64,000 nt of DNA from a virus. Location of the stretch: IMG/VR virus record IMGVR_UViG_3300015261_000001, positions 174,194 to 238,193 of that record; one strand, written 5' to 3'. The number at the start of each line of letters is the position of its first letter. The stretch's first letter is position 1. The position numbers and the translations under genes were made by a program. Positions 16,734 to 25,326 of this stretch are shown here, one piece after another. The notes beneath the pieces were generated by a model. That model was not told the DNA's origin. It ran no database searches and was given only the letters and a program-made list of their open reading frames with translations.

Positions 16734-16742
16734 GGAGATTCC

Positions 16743-17693
16743 ATGTCTATCAAGATTGATTGGTCTCCCATGAGTGTGGATAGTCTGACGCTGTATTGGT
16801 CGGACGCTCCATTTACTTCAGCTTCGTTACCAGCAACCAAGGCGGTGCTGTCCCCGTCGGATGTGACCTATACTGACACCACAGTTCCTGTCAATACCAC
16901 ACGGTATTACATGCTGGAAGCGGTAAAGGCGGGCGCTAACACCCAATACAGTCAGTGTATGCTGTACGGGAACTTTCCCAAGACTGGTCCTGGCGGTAAC
17001 GTGGTATTGCGAGGAGATTGGAACGCTGGGTACATGGGGTTCGTTCCTGTTGCTCAGTTGCTCACTATCTCTGGTCTGCGTACCGCGCTGGCGGTTGGCT
17101 CTGGCTTAGGTTCGGCCCCTGCTGATAACACCATGACAGGGTGGTACAAGTTCGTGTTCAAGGGGAAGATCCTCTTCATCCCTAACGCCATCTGTACCGC
17201 TCAAGGTACCTGCACGTGGTCCCAGATCTATAACCTAGGTCTGGTGTATGGTGTAGACGGTCCAGGAGCCGCTCCGTTCAACTTGACGACTGTTGGGGCA
17301 CAACCTGCTATCGCCGCGCCTGTTAACCAAAAGAAAGTCGTCACGGTCGGCACAGACAGCTTCTTGGTACGACTGCCGAAGAACAGTACACTTCCTACGG
17401 ACCAGAACGTTCCAGACCGCTCGTCTTTCCCGGGTTGTGAGTGGTGGTCGACCATGGCCATGTTGACGTCGGTCGCGCCTGACCCACTTGATGCGGCGGT
17501 CTTTCCTACGATTCGTTGGAATGACATTACCGGTGTTCCTTATCCGCTTGCCGCTGTTCAACATTTCCAGAGCACTGCAAACTTCTGCGTATCTAACGCT
17601 AACTGGACTGGAGTACTGCCCCGAAACATCACTACCAGTGCGGCCGGTGGGTGGGTAAGTTGGGTTCCTGTTCTTGAATTGATTCCTGCTTAA
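16743..17693 (+). CDS. FN3-like plus WRPVLEL-domain protein 2
   Basis: 316 residues, beginning MSIKIDWSPMSVDSLTLYWS. The FN3-like module ends at KTGPGG; the cluster domain follows (WYKFVFKGKILFIPNAIC; FPGCEWWSTMAML; WVPVLELIPA). Compared with its neighbours, the region between the two conserved ends is most divergent, as expected of a binding surface. GGAG precedes the start within ten bases. Confidence 0.88.
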   Translation: MSIKIDWSPMSVDSLTLYWSDAPFTSASLPATKAVLSPSDVTYTDTTVPVNTTRYYMLEAVKAGANTQYSQCMLYGNFPKTGPGGNVVLRGDWNAGYMGFVPVAQLLTISGLRTALAVGSGLGSAPADNTMTGWYKFVFKGKILFIPNAICTAQGTCTWSQIYNLGLVYGVDGPGAAPFNLTTVGAQPAIAAPVNQKKVVTVGTDSFLVRLPKNSTLPTDQNVPDRSSFPGCEWWSTMAMLTSVAPDPLDAAVFPTIRWNDITGVPYPLAAVQHFQSTANFCVSNANWTGVLPRNITTSAAGGWVSWVPVLELIPA

Positions 17694-17704
17694 CGGAGGG
17701 TTAA

Positions 17705-18607
17705 ATGCCCATCAAAATTGATTGGACCGACCCTAACACGGCGGATGATTACACAATCTATCGATCGGCCTCGCCAATCGCTGATGCTTCATTACCGGCG
17801 GCTTTGGCAGTTATCCCTGGTGGAACACTGACTTACACCGATGATACTGCGGTACGTAACCAAGTGTACTACTATCGGGTAGCTTCGCGCAAAGGTGCCG
17901 ACATCGCCCTGACACCTAACCGTGTTTTGGCTTACATGCCTTACACCGGTCCTGGCCCACAGGTTTTGCTTCGGGGTGACTGGAACTTTGGTTACTTCGG
18001 TAAGTTGGCGATGTCTGACTTGTTCACCACTCAAGAGTGCAAGAACTTTGTCGGAACCATCACCAGCCAAACCGAGAACACCGATGCGACCATGGGCTGG
18101 CTGAAGTTTGTGTATAAGGGTAGAATCCTTTTCATTGCAAGCCAAGCGTTGTACACCTCCATCACGTGGGAGTTGTTGTACCGTGCAGGTGTGATCTACG
18201 GTAACTTCCCAAGCGCTGACTGGGCACCTTACGCCAAGACAACGTTCGGCACCATCCCGCAAGCCAAAAGTGTAATAAAGGGTGAACACTCGTTCATTAT
18301 GCGTGTTCCTACCTCGCGTGTTGTTATGTCCAGTGCAGGCAGCACGCAGGCGGATCAGATCGGCGGCGAGTACGATTTGGTTTTGCCGTACGCCTTCCAG
18401 CTCCGAACTTTCCCAGACACTGTTGGCTACAAACAAGTAGATGACATCATCAACGGTAGCTGGATTTGCTTCTCCACCGACCTTCAAGCCGGTGTTTGCA
18501 TTAACCGCGGGACTGGGCAGAACCCAGACACATTGAACGTCAGCTTGGCCACCAACGCCACACACCCTAACCACGGGTGGCGTCCTCTTTTCGAACTCGT
18601 CCTTTAA
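17705..18607 (+). CDS. FN3-like plus WRPVLEL-domain protein 3
   Basis: 300 residues, MPIKIDWTDPNTADDYTIYR, closest to the preceding gene at the N-terminus. The FN3-like part ends at YTGPGP; the cluster domain reads WLKFVYKGRILFIASQAL, GGEYDLVLPYAFQL and HGWRPLFELVL. GGAGGG stands before the start. Likely a third alternative or additional receptor-binding component. Confidence 0.88.
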   Translation: MPIKIDWTDPNTADDYTIYRSASPIADASLPAALAVIPGGTLTYTDDTAVRNQVYYYRVASRKGADIALTPNRVLAYMPYTGPGPQVLLRGDWNFGYFGKLAMSDLFTTQECKNFVGTITSQTENTDATMGWLKFVYKGRILFIASQALYTSITWELLYRAGVIYGNFPSADWAPYAKTTFGTIPQAKSVIKGEHSFIMRVPTSRVVMSSAGSTQADQIGGEYDLVLPYAFQLRTFPDTVGYKQVDDIINGSWICFSTDLQAGVCINRGTGQNPDTLNVSLATNATHPNHGWRPLFELVL

Positions 18608-18616
18608 GGAAACATC

Positions 18617-19273
18617 ATGAGCACAGTAAACCGTCTTACCCGCCTTATCCATTCTGACTCCGGTGCTTACCCCGTCTATTTGTCGGACATGGCAACCTAC
18701 CAGCCCAACACCTGCTTCGGCCCAACTGTCGATTCCGACCTGTTGTTCGAACTGGGCTTCGAGGTTGTTGAAGACACCCCTGTACCAACCGGTGACGTGG
18801 TCACTGAAGGCACTCCAGAGCTGCGTGAAGGTACTTGGCACCAGACCTGGGTGGTCCGTTCCTACTCTGAGGTCGAAGCCGCTACTCGTCTGGCAAACGC
18901 CAAGGCGACTCTGCAAGCGCAAGCTGAAACCATGCGTGTTACTCAGTTCGATCGTGGTTTCCCGCACACCTTCGGCGAGAACGTCTATCACGTACAGATC
19001 CGCAACACCGATCGCTCCAACCTCCTGGGTCTGCGTACTGTAGCCAAAGAAGTGGTCGAGGCCGGTGGGGAGATGAATTTCTCCTTCCGTGTCTACGAGA
19101 ACGTGGTGGTCAACATCAATGCCGCCGAAATGGTAGCTGTGGCTGACGCTGCCTTCGTTGCCGCTAACGTTGGTTATCAGAAGACCTGGGCTGTTAAAGA
19201 TGGTGCTCGCGACGCTACCACCATCGAAGAACTGCCTCCGTTGATGACGGAAGAAGACTTCTTCACTGCGTAA
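18617..19273 (+). CDS. DUF4376-type tail fibre assembly-like protein
   Basis: 218 residues. The C-terminal half (FPHTFGENVYHVQIRNTDRS, NLLGLRTVAKE, then NAAEMVAVADAA and YQKTWAVKDGA) matches the pattern of DUF4376, found in phage tail-fibre proteins and fibre-assembly proteins: H-x-F-x, VQ-x-RN-x-D, N-L, then a helical pair ending W-x-x-K. Residues 60-95 contain WHQTWVVRSYSEVEAATRL, a feature common just before this domain. It may help assemble or attach the fibres. GGA precedes the ATG. Confidence 0.85.
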   Translation: MSTVNRLTRLIHSDSGAYPVYLSDMATYQPNTCFGPTVDSDLLFELGFEVVEDTPVPTGDVVTEGTPELREGTWHQTWVVRSYSEVEAATRLANAKATLQAQAETMRVTQFDRGFPHTFGENVYHVQIRNTDRSNLLGLRTVAKEVVEAGGEMNFSFRVYENVVVNINAAEMVAVADAAFVAANVGYQKTWAVKDGARDATTIEELPPLMTEEDFFTA

Positions 19274-19283
19274 GGTCTGGTCT

Positions 19284-19305
19284 CCCTTCCCCCATGGGGG
19301 AAGGG
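19284..19305 (+). terminator. Perfect GC hairpin after DUF4376 gene
   Basis: CCCTTCCCC/GGGGAAGGG stem with a four-base loop. The following ATCTTAACCGTTT is only moderately U-rich. Divides the virion cluster. Confidence 0.65.
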
Positions 19306-19352
19306 ATCTTAACCGTTTAAGATGTATCTCTTCACGTTAATCGGCGGCGAAA

Positions 19353-20078
19353 ATGATAGAATCATTATTAGCGACTACGGAAGTCACGGTTCAGCCACCA
19401 GATTTGCCCGGTGTGTTTTTATTCGATCCCGAGTCACAGACCGACTTGATGAACAACAATGCCACAGTCACGCTTTCTGGGGCGACCGTGGATGCAACCT
19501 ATTTGATTGATGGGTACCCGACTACCAAATTACCCAGCATAACCAGTTACCTGCTTATCACACTACCCAACCCACTTGAACTAGACGCCAATGATTGGAC
19601 GCTCGAGTGGTCCTGCATGGTGAGCGCTTTTCAGGCTACCCGCTATGATGGTGAAATGAGGGGTACGACTACAACAGGTAAGGTGGTGGCTTCTCGTTGG
19701 ACTGACAGTGGGTATGGCACCCAATTGCAGTCGTTTGCAGGAGCTGCGGCAACAGAAGATTTGCTGTGGCGCATCCCTGGGGCTAAGCAAACTTTTGTAA
19801 ACCAGCTCAGACGCATGGCTTTGGTTTGTAGAGGTGGAGCGGTTACTGTATTCAAGGACGGGTTACCTCAAAAGGTTACCAACTGGAACATTGTCGGTAA
19901 CTCCAGCAAACAGGTTACACGAGACAGTTTCAACAAGGATGCCGTTATTGGCAAGTTAAACTCGATCCGATTAGGGTGGACTGCTACAGCCACCCCAGCA
20001 GCAATATCCAACGTGGGGCGTATCCGCTTCAGTGATTACGCGCGATACATATTCCCCTATACACCAGCGCCCTTTTAA
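19353..20078 (+). CDS. Putative LamG/concanavalin-like tail protein
   Basis: 241 residues with the shared N-terminal tag MIESLLATTE. The body resembles a laminin-G/concanavalin-type beta sandwich: DWTLEWSCMVS near residue 80, RRMALVCRGGAVTVFKDG near 160 and SIRLGWTA near 205, a pattern seen in LamG-like phage domains. This suggests glycan or surface binding. The ribosome site is weak (GGCGGCGAAA). Identification is by pattern only. Confidence 0.82.
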   Translation: MIESLLATTEVTVQPPDLPGVFLFDPESQTDLMNNNATVTLSGATVDATYLIDGYPTTKLPSITSYLLITLPNPLELDANDWTLEWSCMVSAFQATRYDGEMRGTTTTGKVVASRWTDSGYGTQLQSFAGAAATEDLLWRIPGAKQTFVNQLRRMALVCRGGAVTVFKDGLPQKVTNWNIVGNSSKQVTRDSFNKDAVIGKLNSIRLGWTATATPAAISNVGRIRFSDYARYIFPYTPAPF

Positions 20079-20088
20079 GGAATCATCC

Positions 20089-20547
20089 ATGAGTACATTT
20101 ACGCGATTTAGTGCCGAGGAGCAACTGCGTTACGACAAGGAAGCAAGTGTGCTTAACAATAAGGACATTTGGGATACGATTCCTGGATTCCGTTATTACA
20201 TTGGTGAAGAGAACTCTACTCGCTATGTGGATGTGGAGACTAACTTCAAGACTGACGGCGCGACTATTCCCCGTTGGCTCTGGTGGTTGCTTCCGCCTGT
20301 TGGCGAGTACACCCAGTGCACCACCCTCCACGACAAGCTTTGCACAACGTACCAAATCATTCAGCTTGTGAATGGCGTGGAAACCCGTGTGAAGGTAACA
20401 CGGAAAGAGATCGACGCCATCCTGAAAGAGTCCATGGACGTTCTCGGTGTTACTCCGTGGAAGAAGGTGGTGATCATGGCTGGAGTGAACGCATACCGAC
20501 TGGCGACAAATCCAACTATTCCAAAACCCGTTGCCATGGCAGCATAG
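20089..20547 (+). CDS. DUF1353 family protein
   Basis: 152 residues from the ATG at 20089 (AAGGA seven bases before), not the earlier in-frame ATG at 20032, which lies inside the preceding gene. The centre, TDGATIPRWLWWLLPPVGEY followed by T-x-LHDKLC, matches the DUF1353 signature (ASIP-R-x-x-x-x-x-PPFG-x-Y, then HD-x-L). DUF1353 proteins occur in phage tail regions; their function is not established. The conserved His-Asp pair hints at metal binding. Confidence 0.88.
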   Translation: MSTFTRFSAEEQLRYDKEASVLNNKDIWDTIPGFRYYIGEENSTRYVDVETNFKTDGATIPRWLWWLLPPVGEYTQCTTLHDKLCTTYQIIQLVNGVETRVKVTRKEIDAILKESMDVLGVTPWKKVVIMAGVNAYRLATNPTIPKPVAMAA

Positions 20548-20557
20548 GAACTATCTC

Positions 20558-21898
20558 ATGATAGAACATTTATTAACATTTGGGGGTAGCCAGGCAGAAC
20601 CCCCTTTTGTTCCACCCGCTGTAGTGCCTGGCAAGCTTTACCAAGGGTTTGTGCCAGCCGATGATTTGATTGATGGTGACGGGCTTGCGTCATTACTTGC
20701 CTTAACTTCGGGAACATCGGTTAACAACAAAGCCGGCTGGCTCAGATATGTTGATAACGGTAAGACCCTTTACATTGCCCGTAAGTCATTGCGTTACGGT
20801 ACCACTGTAGCGGCTTACAAAGCGGCTGGATTGGTTGCCGGTAAACAGATATCGATCGGTGGTGTGCTTTATAAGGCTCGGCTGATGTCTGGTATGGCGG
20901 TCGATCCTTTCTCTTCGATTATCAGTAACGGCGGTGGCGGTGATTGGGAGAAATATCTCTACCCGGTCTTTTCTGCGGCTGACCGGCCAACGGCTGATGT
21001 GTGGTCATATTACACGGCATTCGACCTGGGTCTAAGCATCGACAACAGTTTAGTTGGTGATAAAGGCACGGTAACTGTCTGTAAAGATCAGCACAACACC
21101 ATTACCACCGCTCTGGCTGCTCGCGGCTGGGACTATTCGAACGGTACGTCGCTGTCGGTTATGGCTCGTCGGACGATCATTAACGACGCATCTGTCAGTG
21201 AGGGTAACGGAGTTGGTACTCTGAACGTGTACGGTTTCCGTCCTGTTCTGGAGTATATCGGAGAAGCTCCTCCGGCAACGGAGTACCTGGGTGAAGTGGC
21301 AGGAGCTGATTTCATTACTTACGCGGCACTGACCACTTTGGTTGGTATGGGCTCTGCTGGTAGTGTGACCTTCGCCTCCGATAACTGGTTGAAATTCAAG
21401 TACAAAGGTAAAACGGTTTACCTCGCCAAGAAACCTTTGCGTCACCAGATGGGTTGGGAGCAAATGGACGCGCTGGGTATTACTAAAGGTACGCAGGTCT
21501 TTACCATTGGCGGCAAGAATTACACGGTCAGACTACCGACAGGTGCTGATAGTGAACCGGCTGCCTACGGTGCTGTTGCTACAGGCGGCTCTTTCAACGA
21601 CCTGATTTATCCGATCTATGGCGGTGTGTCGCTCAGTCAACCAGAGGTTCAAGCGTATCCACGTCTGGCTGCCTTTAGCGATGCAGACCTGGGTCTGTCG
21701 ACTACCAAGAACGGCTCTGCTGTACCTGGCACGTTGACGTGGTGCCAAGAGTTTGTTGTTGGTGGTAATGCGCGTCTGGTCCGTGGTTATAACGACGCGG
21801 ATAACGCTGGTAATCGCCAGCTACTGGCTGGCTGGTACTGCGCTGTTAACAGCACAAACATCTGGGCAGGTTGGAGACCGATCATCGAAGAAGTGTAG
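20558..21898 (+). CDS. Putative receptor-binding protein, two WRPVLEL domains
   Basis: 446 residues from the ATG at 20558, giving the tag MIEHLLTFGG; an in-frame start at 20531 overlaps the previous gene. Two copies of the cluster domain: WLRYVDNGKTLYIARKSL to VYGFRPVLEYIGE, and WLKFKYKGKTVYLAKKPL to WAGWRPIIEEV. It is closest to the N-terminal part of the protein at 12637-14727, without the Kelch propeller. Last gene of the plus-strand cluster. Confidence 0.9.
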   Translation: MIEHLLTFGGSQAEPPFVPPAVVPGKLYQGFVPADDLIDGDGLASLLALTSGTSVNNKAGWLRYVDNGKTLYIARKSLRYGTTVAAYKAAGLVAGKQISIGGVLYKARLMSGMAVDPFSSIISNGGGGDWEKYLYPVFSAADRPTADVWSYYTAFDLGLSIDNSLVGDKGTVTVCKDQHNTITTALAARGWDYSNGTSLSVMARRTIINDASVSEGNGVGTLNVYGFRPVLEYIGEAPPATEYLGEVAGADFITYAALTTLVGMGSAGSVTFASDNWLKFKYKGKTVYLAKKPLRHQMGWEQMDALGITKGTQVFTIGGKNYTVRLPTGADSEPAAYGAVATGGSFNDLIYPIYGGVSLSQPEVQAYPRLAAFSDADLGLSTTKNGSAVPGTLTWCQEFVVGGNARLVRGYNDADNAGNRQLLAGWYCAVNSTNIWAGWRPIIEEV

Positions 21899-21925
21899 AG
21901 AAGCAAAAAAAGAAGTTAACTAGCA

Positions 21926-21953
21926 CCTACCTACTCCTTGCGGAGTAGGTAGG
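21926..21953. terminator. Bidirectional terminator between convergent units
   Basis: CCTACCTACTCC/GGAGTAGGTAGG, a 12-base-pair stem with a TTGC loop. Read leftward it is followed after a short gap by CTTCTTTTTTTG. It separates the plus-strand virion cluster from the minus-strand unit ending at 21965. Confidence 0.8.
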
Positions 21954-21964
21954 GCTATGCTCAA

Positions 21965-22375
21965 TTAACCAATAAAATCAGCTTGCAGACTTACCAGCCT
22001 TTGCTTTGGTGCCCGGCTTTCCGTGTAGTCTTGGAACACGATGGCCGGAAGCATTTGGCGTAGAGCACCCTTTACCCGTTTGTAGCAGCGGTCACGAGGC
22101 TCGATTTCATCTTGCCCTTCGATACTGATTTGAACGCTAGTGGTGAACTCGTCGTAAAAGATGATGGCTGTAGCGAGAGGTCGCTTCTTGTCATCTGTCA
22201 GACTGAACCGCACTTCTTTGGGGGACTGATACATCCGATAGCCCAGGATATAGTTAGCTGCCCGGTAACTGTCCTTTTGTGGGCGCAGTTTCCAGATAGC
22301 TATCAACAGGGCGACAGCTGCCTCATGATCAGACAGACGCTCGTAGGTAACTTTCTTTTCTTTACGCTGTTCCAT
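21965..22375 (-). CDS. Hypothetical protein
   Basis: 136 residues, MEQRKEKKVTYERLSDHEAA, with a mixed helix and strand pattern (VRFSLTDDKKRPLATAIIFY; SVQISIEGQDEIEPRDRCYK). AAGGA precedes the ATG by six bases. It is the last gene of the unit initiated near 23364. No recognised domain. Confidence 0.85.
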   Translation of the reverse strand: MEQRKEKKVTYERLSDHEAAVALLIAIWKLRPQKDSYRAANYILGYRMYQSPKEVRFSLTDDKKRPLATAIIFYDEFTTSVQISIEGQDEIEPRDRCYKRVKGALRQMLPAIVFQDYTESRAPKQRLVSLQADFIG

Positions 22376-22393
22376 GTTGCTTCCTTATTACAA

Positions 22394-22669
22394 TTACTTA
22401 TTAAAGAGAAACCGTTTCAACCGGGTAAACACGCCGGGTGAGTTAAACGCATGTTCAACGCGTTCCAGTTGTTCCAGAGTCTTTTCGGCTACTGCGGCAA
22501 ATTCTTTAGCACGCAGTCTTGCGTATTGTGCTCTTGCATCCTTACGCTGCTCGAGAATGCCTGCACGACCATTGTGATAGTTAGCACGGGTAGCGTTCCA
22601 CGAGTGTATACGGCGCAGACGAGCTACTTCAGTTTGGTGTTCAATTACTTCCATATCAGTCCGTTGCAT
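22394..22669 (-). CDS. Small coiled-coil protein
   Basis: 91 residues, alanine/arginine/glutamate rich and almost wholly helical (RKDARAQYARLRAKEFAAVA; EKTLEQLERVEHAF), with a basic tail FTRLKRFLFNK that could touch membrane or nucleic acid. AGGGA lies before the start. Function unknown. Confidence 0.82.
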   Translation of the reverse strand: MQRTDMEVIEHQTEVARLRRIHSWNATRANYHNGRAGILEQRKDARAQYARLRAKEFAAVAEKTLEQLERVEHAFNSPGVFTRLKRFLFNK

Positions 22670-22686
22670 TATTATTTCCCTATTAA

Positions 22687-23316
22687 TTATTTAGCGATTA
22701 CTTGTACGCGTTGGATGCACTTTGACCAGCCCTGGTATTGGTTGGGGGTAGTGTTCAACAGGTTGTAGTAACGATCACGATAGAACTGAACGTCAAACAA
22801 CACTACAGGTTGTTCCTCCGTGCACTCTTCAGCCAGGAACTGATCGATAAGGTCATCTTCATCGTCAAGCGGAAACCCGTTGTCCACGTCATCGTCATCG
22901 TCGATTGAGAGGAGGTAATCGTCTTCATTACCAAACTCACGTTCATAGTCGAGCTTGTCGTTAGCCATCCGCTGAACATGCCGATCGAGATCCCAGCAAG
23001 TATTACAGATGATGCGTGGTTCGTCACCCTGAGGTGCGTAGAAGTCGTACCAACGCCACTGACGAGTTTCCTTTCGAGGATGCTCTTTACCGCAGTCAGC
23101 GCAAACCTCTATCGAATTACCAAGCTCTTCCAGACCTTTAACACGGCACGCTTCACAGACAATCTCTGCAAAGACATAACCAAAGCTATCACGCTCGTAG
23201 AAAAAGCCGACACCTTTATTAAGCTTCTTCATCGAAACGTGCTTGCAAAAATCAGCGCCACTCAAAACTTCCTCAGAGAAAGTAGTAGTGGAGGTAAAAC
23301 CAGTTGTGTTAGCCAC
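22687..23316 (-). CDS. Putative zinc-binding protein with acidic tract
   Basis: 209 residues. Three C-x-x-C pairs are visible (C54/C57, C72/C75, C104/C107), suggesting a zinc ribbon and a further knuckle, with H79 and H112 nearby as possible ligands. Residues about 125-165 are extremely acidic (LSIDDDDDVDNGFPLDDEDD), a DNA-mimic-like stretch. First gene after the promoter at 23364. The combination suggests binding to a host nucleic-acid protein; this is inference and the fold is not identified. Confidence 0.85.
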   Translation of the reverse strand: MANTTGFTSTTTFSEEVLSGADFCKHVSMKKLNKGVGFFYERDSFGYVFAEIVCEACRVKGLEELGNSIEVCADCGKEHPRKETRQWRWYDFYAPQGDEPRIICNTCWDLDRHVQRMANDKLDYEREFGNEDDYLLSIDDDDDVDNGFPLDDEDDLIDQFLAEECTEEQPVVLFDVQFYRDRYYNLLNTTPNQYQGWSKCIQRVQVIAK

Positions 23317-23363
23317 GAGAAGTCCCCTTTAAGGATACTAAGATTGGTGATGTATCTAACCTG

Positions 23364-23371
23364 GTAATATA
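23364..23371 (-). promoter_or_regulatory. phiKZ-type early promoter core TATATTAC
   Basis: Read leftward: TCTATATTACCAGGTTAG. It lies 48 bases before the start of the zinc-binding gene at 22687-23316 and just after the terminator of the unit to its right. Confidence 0.75.
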
Positions 23372-23398
23372 GACCCAAACAAAAATAAAAGTTAAATA

Positions 23399-23427
23399 GT
23401 AACCACCCCTCGTTGAGGGGTGGTTAC
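23399..23427 (-). terminator. Rho-independent terminator
   Basis: GTAACCACCCCTC/GAGGGGTGGTTAC hairpin, 13-base-pair stem. Leftward tail TATTTAACTTTTATTTTTG. Ends the unit whose last gene stops at 23441. Confidence 0.85.
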
Positions 23428-23440
23428 CAAGCTAATACTC

Positions 23441-23674
23441 TTATCGCTTCTTCTCGCGTGTAACAGTCATCGGACCAGTTTGAGGGGTAGTGCGATAGAT
23501 CGAGATGTAGTTATCTACCCCGTCGATCATTCGTTCACCGCCGCCTTCTTTAGCCGTGATGATCACTGCGTGCGACTTGTTAAGACGTTCACGAGTCTTC
23601 TCGTAAAACGCCTTCATTTCAGGGCTGGGTTCTTGTGGAGGAAACGGTGGGTAATCAAGCAGATGGTGGTACAT
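23441..23674 (-). CDS. Small hypothetical protein
   Basis: 77 residues from the ATG at 23674 (AAGGAG seven bases before); the frame extends further upstream but only inside the previous gene. Starts MYHHLLDYPPFPPQEPSPEM, proline rich, then a basic helix (KAFYEKTRERLNKSHAVIIT) and a basic C-terminus. Overlaps the preceding gene by 20 bases. Function unknown. Confidence 0.82.
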   Translation of the reverse strand: MYHHLLDYPPFPPQEPSPEMKAFYEKTRERLNKSHAVIITAKEGGGERMIDGVDNYISIYRTTPQTGPMTVTREKKR

Positions 23675-24713
23675 CAGGTTTCTCCTTGTCGAGTAACTGA
23701 GTAATGTTGTCAGGTGTAGGCGCTTGCAGGATCCGCTCAATCGCGTTAGCTGGTTTTACATCCGGCGCATCCTCAGGGATAGTCCCAGCAAAGATAGGAC
23801 CCGTGTAAGGCAGGACAGAGCCTAAACACCCCGCGCGAGTCCCTTTCTTATCAATGCTGCCTTCATTGAACAATTTGGTAAGGATCGGTTGCATCATGGC
23901 GTCAACGAAGTACTCTGGAAGGATCTCCAAAGCTTGCTTACGGAGCGCGTCGGGGTTATAGCCAGCGTAGGTGTCGTTATCAACAAGGAACGCCCAAACC
24001 TTCTCTGCGTCGATTTGAACACCCTTGGTAATCCCACTGATGCCATCCTTATCACGGAGAACAACACCGTCCTTACCGATCAGTTTGTCAGATTGGAAAG
24101 CGGCGTACTGAAGCATCAATTCATCAACAGCATCTGCTGATAAAAGTTCCAACGCTTTAACCCGGAGGATCTGAGGTCCGCACCAGCCGTATTCCTTAAC
24201 AAGGTGGTTCCAAACCTTCTCTTTGAAAGCAGACAGTTCTTTAACCAGAGCCTGCTCGCTCGCCAAGGAAGAATTCAGATGACGTGACAACCAACGGATG
24301 CGTTCTTTACCCGCCATCAGGTAAGCAATCGAAGAAGCCTTACCCGACAACAAAGCGCGAGTCTTTTCATACTCATCCATGTTGCCATAGATAAACAGTT
24401 CCGCGGCCAGTTCATCATCCGTGTGGTTACCCATACACAGATCACCACGTTCCTGGTCTAACATCTCCATGAAGCGGCCTTCGGTGCCTTCAGCAAACCA
24501 ACGAGAAGATGGCGTGCTCTTGGCGTTCCACTCACTGATACCCATTTCCTGCAACAGCTCGGTGCGGGCGGCTCGACGCGCAGCTACCAACACTTGCTCA
24601 AAATCACCCTGAGTGTATTTCAACTCAGGGTTGTACGGTACCATCGATTGCCCGTTACGGGGGTTCGGTGGGTTATTCGGATTACGTTCGCCCTTCTTGC
24701 CGCTCTGGCCCAT
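23655..24713 (-). CDS. Hypothetical helical protein, 352 aa
   Basis: 352 residues. The N-terminal 30 residues are a disordered N/P/G-rich stretch (GERNPNNPPNPRNGQSMVPY). Then come helical repeats; two segments look related (VWNHLVKEYGWCGPQILRVK-ALELL and VWAFLVDNDTYAGYNPDALR-KQALEIL, each followed by A-V/F-VDE/A-x-M), suggesting an internal duplication of about 70 residues. No catalytic motif. Probably a soluble scaffold or binding protein. Confidence 0.87.
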   Translation of the reverse strand: MGQSGKKGERNPNNPPNPRNGQSMVPYNPELKYTQGDFEQVLVAARRAARTELLQEMGISEWNAKSTPSSRWFAEGTEGRFMEMLDQERGDLCMGNHTDDELAAELFIYGNMDEYEKTRALLSGKASSIAYLMAGKERIRWLSRHLNSSLASEQALVKELSAFKEKVWNHLVKEYGWCGPQILRVKALELLSADAVDELMLQYAAFQSDKLIGKDGVVLRDKDGISGITKGVQIDAEKVWAFLVDNDTYAGYNPDALRKQALEILPEYFVDAMMQPILTKLFNEGSIDKKGTRAGCLGSVLPYTGPIFAGTIPEDAPDVKPANAIERILQAPTPDNITQLLDKEKPDVPPSA

Positions 24714-24739
24714 GATCGTTCCTTACAAGCAAAAGTTAT

Positions 24740-25318
24740 TTATTTGAAGAGGGATAGCAGGTTCGAACTGACCTGTTTCGTATCCTTGATTACTTTGGTC
24801 CACTTCCACTGAAGAAATTCAGGACCCAGCCGTGTTTCAGGTTCCTTAGGGTCACCAAATGGATGAATACGCAGATAAGGACCCATACGGCGATTCACTA
24901 CCTGAATTTCACCTACCAACTTCATTTCCACTTCATCCAAGATCAGGTATTCTTGAGTGACATGGGCGTCCCAAACCAATCGGTCCTTCACCAGAGTATC
25001 AGGAGTAACTACGCGTTCCTTTCCTTTAAACACAGGAGAGTACACGTAGTAGTTGACATGCGGGTAGTGGATCATGCTTAAGTTAGCCCACACCCCGCGA
25101 AAGCAACCTTCAATAGTCGGTGCTACTGAAATACGCCCGATACTTGGTTCTGGATACCATTGGTCCTCTTCTGCGACGGGTTCCTCTGGATGGTTGTCGT
25201 CAGGCTTCTGATTGAACTCAGGATCCCAAACTCCTTCCAGCTTCCCGTTAAAGCTGATGTGAAACAACGGCGGCAGTTCTAATAACTTGCTTCGCGTACT
25301 CTTAATAACAGTTGTCAT
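24740..25318 (-). CDS. Conserved-looking phage protein
   Basis: 192 residues. The central part (YPEPSIGRISVAPTIEGCFR, NYYVYSP, then ILDEVEMKLVGEIQVV) has the look of a conserved phage family in which an ISVAPT-IE-CFR segment is followed by a VYxP strand and a KLVG-I strand; I recall such proteins in other large phages but cannot name the family. No membrane span. AGGGA precedes the ATG. Possibly an enzyme or fold related to ART-type domains, which also use a short strand order of this kind, but that is speculative. Confidence 0.82.
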   Translation of the reverse strand: MTTVIKSTRSKLLELPPLFHISFNGKLEGVWDPEFNQKPDDNHPEEPVAEEDQWYPEPSIGRISVAPTIEGCFRGVWANLSMIHYPHVNYYVYSPVFKGKERVVTPDTLVKDRLVWDAHVTQEYLILDEVEMKLVGEIQVVNRRMGPYLRIHPFGDPKEPETRLGPEFLQWKWTKVIKDTKQVSSNLLSLFK

Positions 25319-25326
25319 GTTCTTCC

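Noticed and set aside
17792-18991. 399-residue antisense frame across two tail genes
   Set aside because: It crosses the borders of two well-supported sense genes, has low-complexity shadow composition and no start signals.
12637-21898. Diversity-generating retroelement acting on the lectin-like domains
   Set aside because: The domain ending suggested a C-type-lectin fold, but no reverse transcriptase or template repeat is seen in the window, and changes between copies are not limited to adenine positions as far as can be judged by eye.
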